DNA of 64,000 nucleotides, from positions 434,001 to 498,000 of the forward strand of contig OZ024845.1 of assembly GCA_964017145.1 (NCBI GenBank), in the 5' to 3' direction. Each line of letters opens with the position of its first letter. Positions within the stretch are counted from its first letter, which is position 1. Shown here piece after piece: positions 62,851 to 64,000 of the stretch. This stretch comes from Agrocybe praecox. Lineage: Eukaryota > Basidiomycota > Agaricomycetes > Agaricales > Agrocybaceae. Below the pieces are notes generated by a model. That model made no database searches. It saw only the letters and a program-made list of their open reading frames with translations, and was not told the DNA's origin. The translations under genes and the position numbers were made by a program.

Positions 62851-62932
62851 GAGACACCGGGAATCGAACCCAGAGCCTTGCCAGAGGTCATGTGATATAA
62901 CTATGGACACTCATCCGACTGTACCATAGAGA
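62851..62932 (-). pseudogene. tRNA-like sequence (tRNA pseudogene or SINE head)
   Basis: The minus strand has a perfect B box (GGTTCGATTCC), a T arm (CTGGG/CCCGG), an A-box-like TGGTACAGTCGG and a TTTTT terminator just downstream. The 5' acceptor (GTCTCTA) does not pair with the 3' strand (TGTCTCC) and the D stem is broken, so no functional tRNA is called. Confidence 0.5.
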
Positions 62933-63155
62933 CTTTGACAGTTAAATATCTAAAGGTAGCTATATACCTTGATATGTTTTATTTTATTTATTTTGTGGTT
63001 ATTTTGTCATTTCTGCCAAAACCGTAACATATTACGTCACATTAAATGTTTGATAAATATATTTCGAATATTTTAGGAATTATCGTGATTTTTTCATTAT
63101 TTTAGGAGGTCCGTGTGACATACAAACGACAATTTTTGTAAAATTCCCAAAATAG

Positions 63156-63900
63156 ATGTCCGTGCCGCTGCGGAAATTGCCGGCACAGCCACAACCCTCT
63201 GCCCTTGCCGCGTCATCAATGTTTTCTTTCTTCCTGACCACTACCACCATCCACCCACCCTCTGCCACCACCACATTCCGTCGCCACCACGCCGCAACGC
63301 CAACAACGACGTCCACGCCAACAACGACGTCCACGCCAACAACGACGTCCACGCCAACAACGACGTCCACGCCAACAACGACGTCCACGCCAACAACGAC
63401 GTCCACGACGACGATAATGCCAACGACGGCGCCAGCGACAACGCCAACGACAACGACGCCAACGCCAGTGACGACGACACAACGACGACGACACGTCAGC
63501 GCAGAGGACGCCAACGACGACACGGCGACGACACCCACGTCAACAACGACACGCACGACGACGACGCAACGACAACGATACAACGGTGACAACGACGACG
63601 ATACAACGGTGACAACGACGACGATACAACGGTGACAACGACGACACGAGCAATGACGCCACGCCAACGCCAACGACGACATCGAACGACACGGCGACGA
63701 CACGCACGTCAGCGACAACGACGACAACGACACGGCGACAGTGACGACAACGACATGAGCGACGACAACGACACGAGCAACGGGGCAACGACACGAGCAA
63801 CGGGGCAACGACGGTGACGACAACGCCAACGACGAACGCCAGCAAACGAGGCGGCGGCCTTGGGGGCAAGGGCGTGACGTGGCGAGGTGAGGGGCGGGGC
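63156..63900. repeat. ACG-rich low-complexity region with an 18-bp minisatellite
   Basis: Six near-perfect copies of CAACAACGACGTCCACGC at about 63301-63408, followed by irregular ACGACAACG repeats to about 63840. Because the period is a multiple of three, long frames stay open on both strands (Thr/Pro-rich on plus, Val/Arg/Cys-rich on minus). A plus frame from 63156 would encode MSVPLRKLPAQPQPS and TPTTTS repeats, but no gene is claimed. Confidence 0.75.
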
Positions 63901-64000
63901 ATTTAGGACGACGACCAGGTGAGTACCCCTCCGTTTTCTCGCTCCCCGCCCGTGTCCATAGGCTAGGCCTCTATCCCTCCTCTCCCATCCCCTTCCTCCT

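Noticed and set aside
62851..62932. Functional tRNA on the minus strand
   Set aside because: Acceptor arms do not pair and the D stem is disrupted, although B box and terminator are good.
63080..63829. Long minus-strand Val/Ser-rich frame over the terminal repeat region
   Set aside because: It follows from the ACG-type repeats on the other strand, shows no domain, and overlaps equally long frames in other phases.

Overview
The window looks like the genome of a mushroom-forming basidiomycete (Agaricomycetes). The reasons are short introns of about 50-85 bp with GT/AG borders, many small multi-exon genes, a KDZ-type transposase gene with associated Cys clusters, a trichodiene-synthase-type terpene synthase, fungal P450, O-methyltransferase and F-box families, and abundant Ty3/Gypsy elements. 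About a third of the window is retrotransposon. Most of the rest is an accessory, rearranged region built from repeated segmental duplications. No housekeeping operon or conserved syntenic block was seen.

Layout. 1-5992: a Ty3/Gypsy chromovirus on the minus strand, cut by the window edge, with an intact 1653-codon gag-pol. 7946-9544: a decayed F-box gene. 10170-11560: a gene of a small local family (copy A of six). 12591-20510: a 2OG-Fe(II) dioxygenase gene split by a complete 6.4-kb LTR element of a second lineage (12706-19127). That element has separate gag and pol frames and a very convincing -1 frameshift signal at 17257-17308. 20910-22124: a conserved hypothetical gene. 22943-30000: a mosaic of duplicated blocks carrying family copies B, C and D, a small secreted protein gene (25772-26720), an intron-containing tRNA-Pro (26894-26989) and an F-box 3' fragment.

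30594-39372 is the most gene-like part. It holds an APH-type kinase, an O-methyltransferase, a cytochrome P450 and, divergently, a terpene synthase. The last three form a plausible compact terpenoid biosynthetic cluster: scaffold formation, oxidation, then O-methylation. 39640-41060 carries decayed family copies E and F.

41590-49140 contains about 14 copies of a roughly 145-bp repeat with an internal hairpin. They lie on both sides of a KDZ transposase-like gene (45583-48766) that carries a poly-C frameshift. It is followed by gene X (49905-51358, two zinc-binding Cys modules plus a coiled coil) and the 3' end of gene Y. Y is interrupted by a second, full-length, very young chromovirus (51564-58004; LTRs identical by eye, 5-bp target duplication GGTCG). 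Second copies of X (fragment), Y and a flanking block follow. 60061-61990 carries two further minus-strand genes, one with tandem RNase H1 N-terminal-like repeats. The window ends in an inverted-repeat element, a tRNA-like sequence and an ACG-rich minisatellite.

The two chromovirus copies are in opposite orientation and nearly identical, and both carry a Tf1-like self-priming signal. All functional assignments come from reading motifs. No database search was run, and exon borders were placed by eye.
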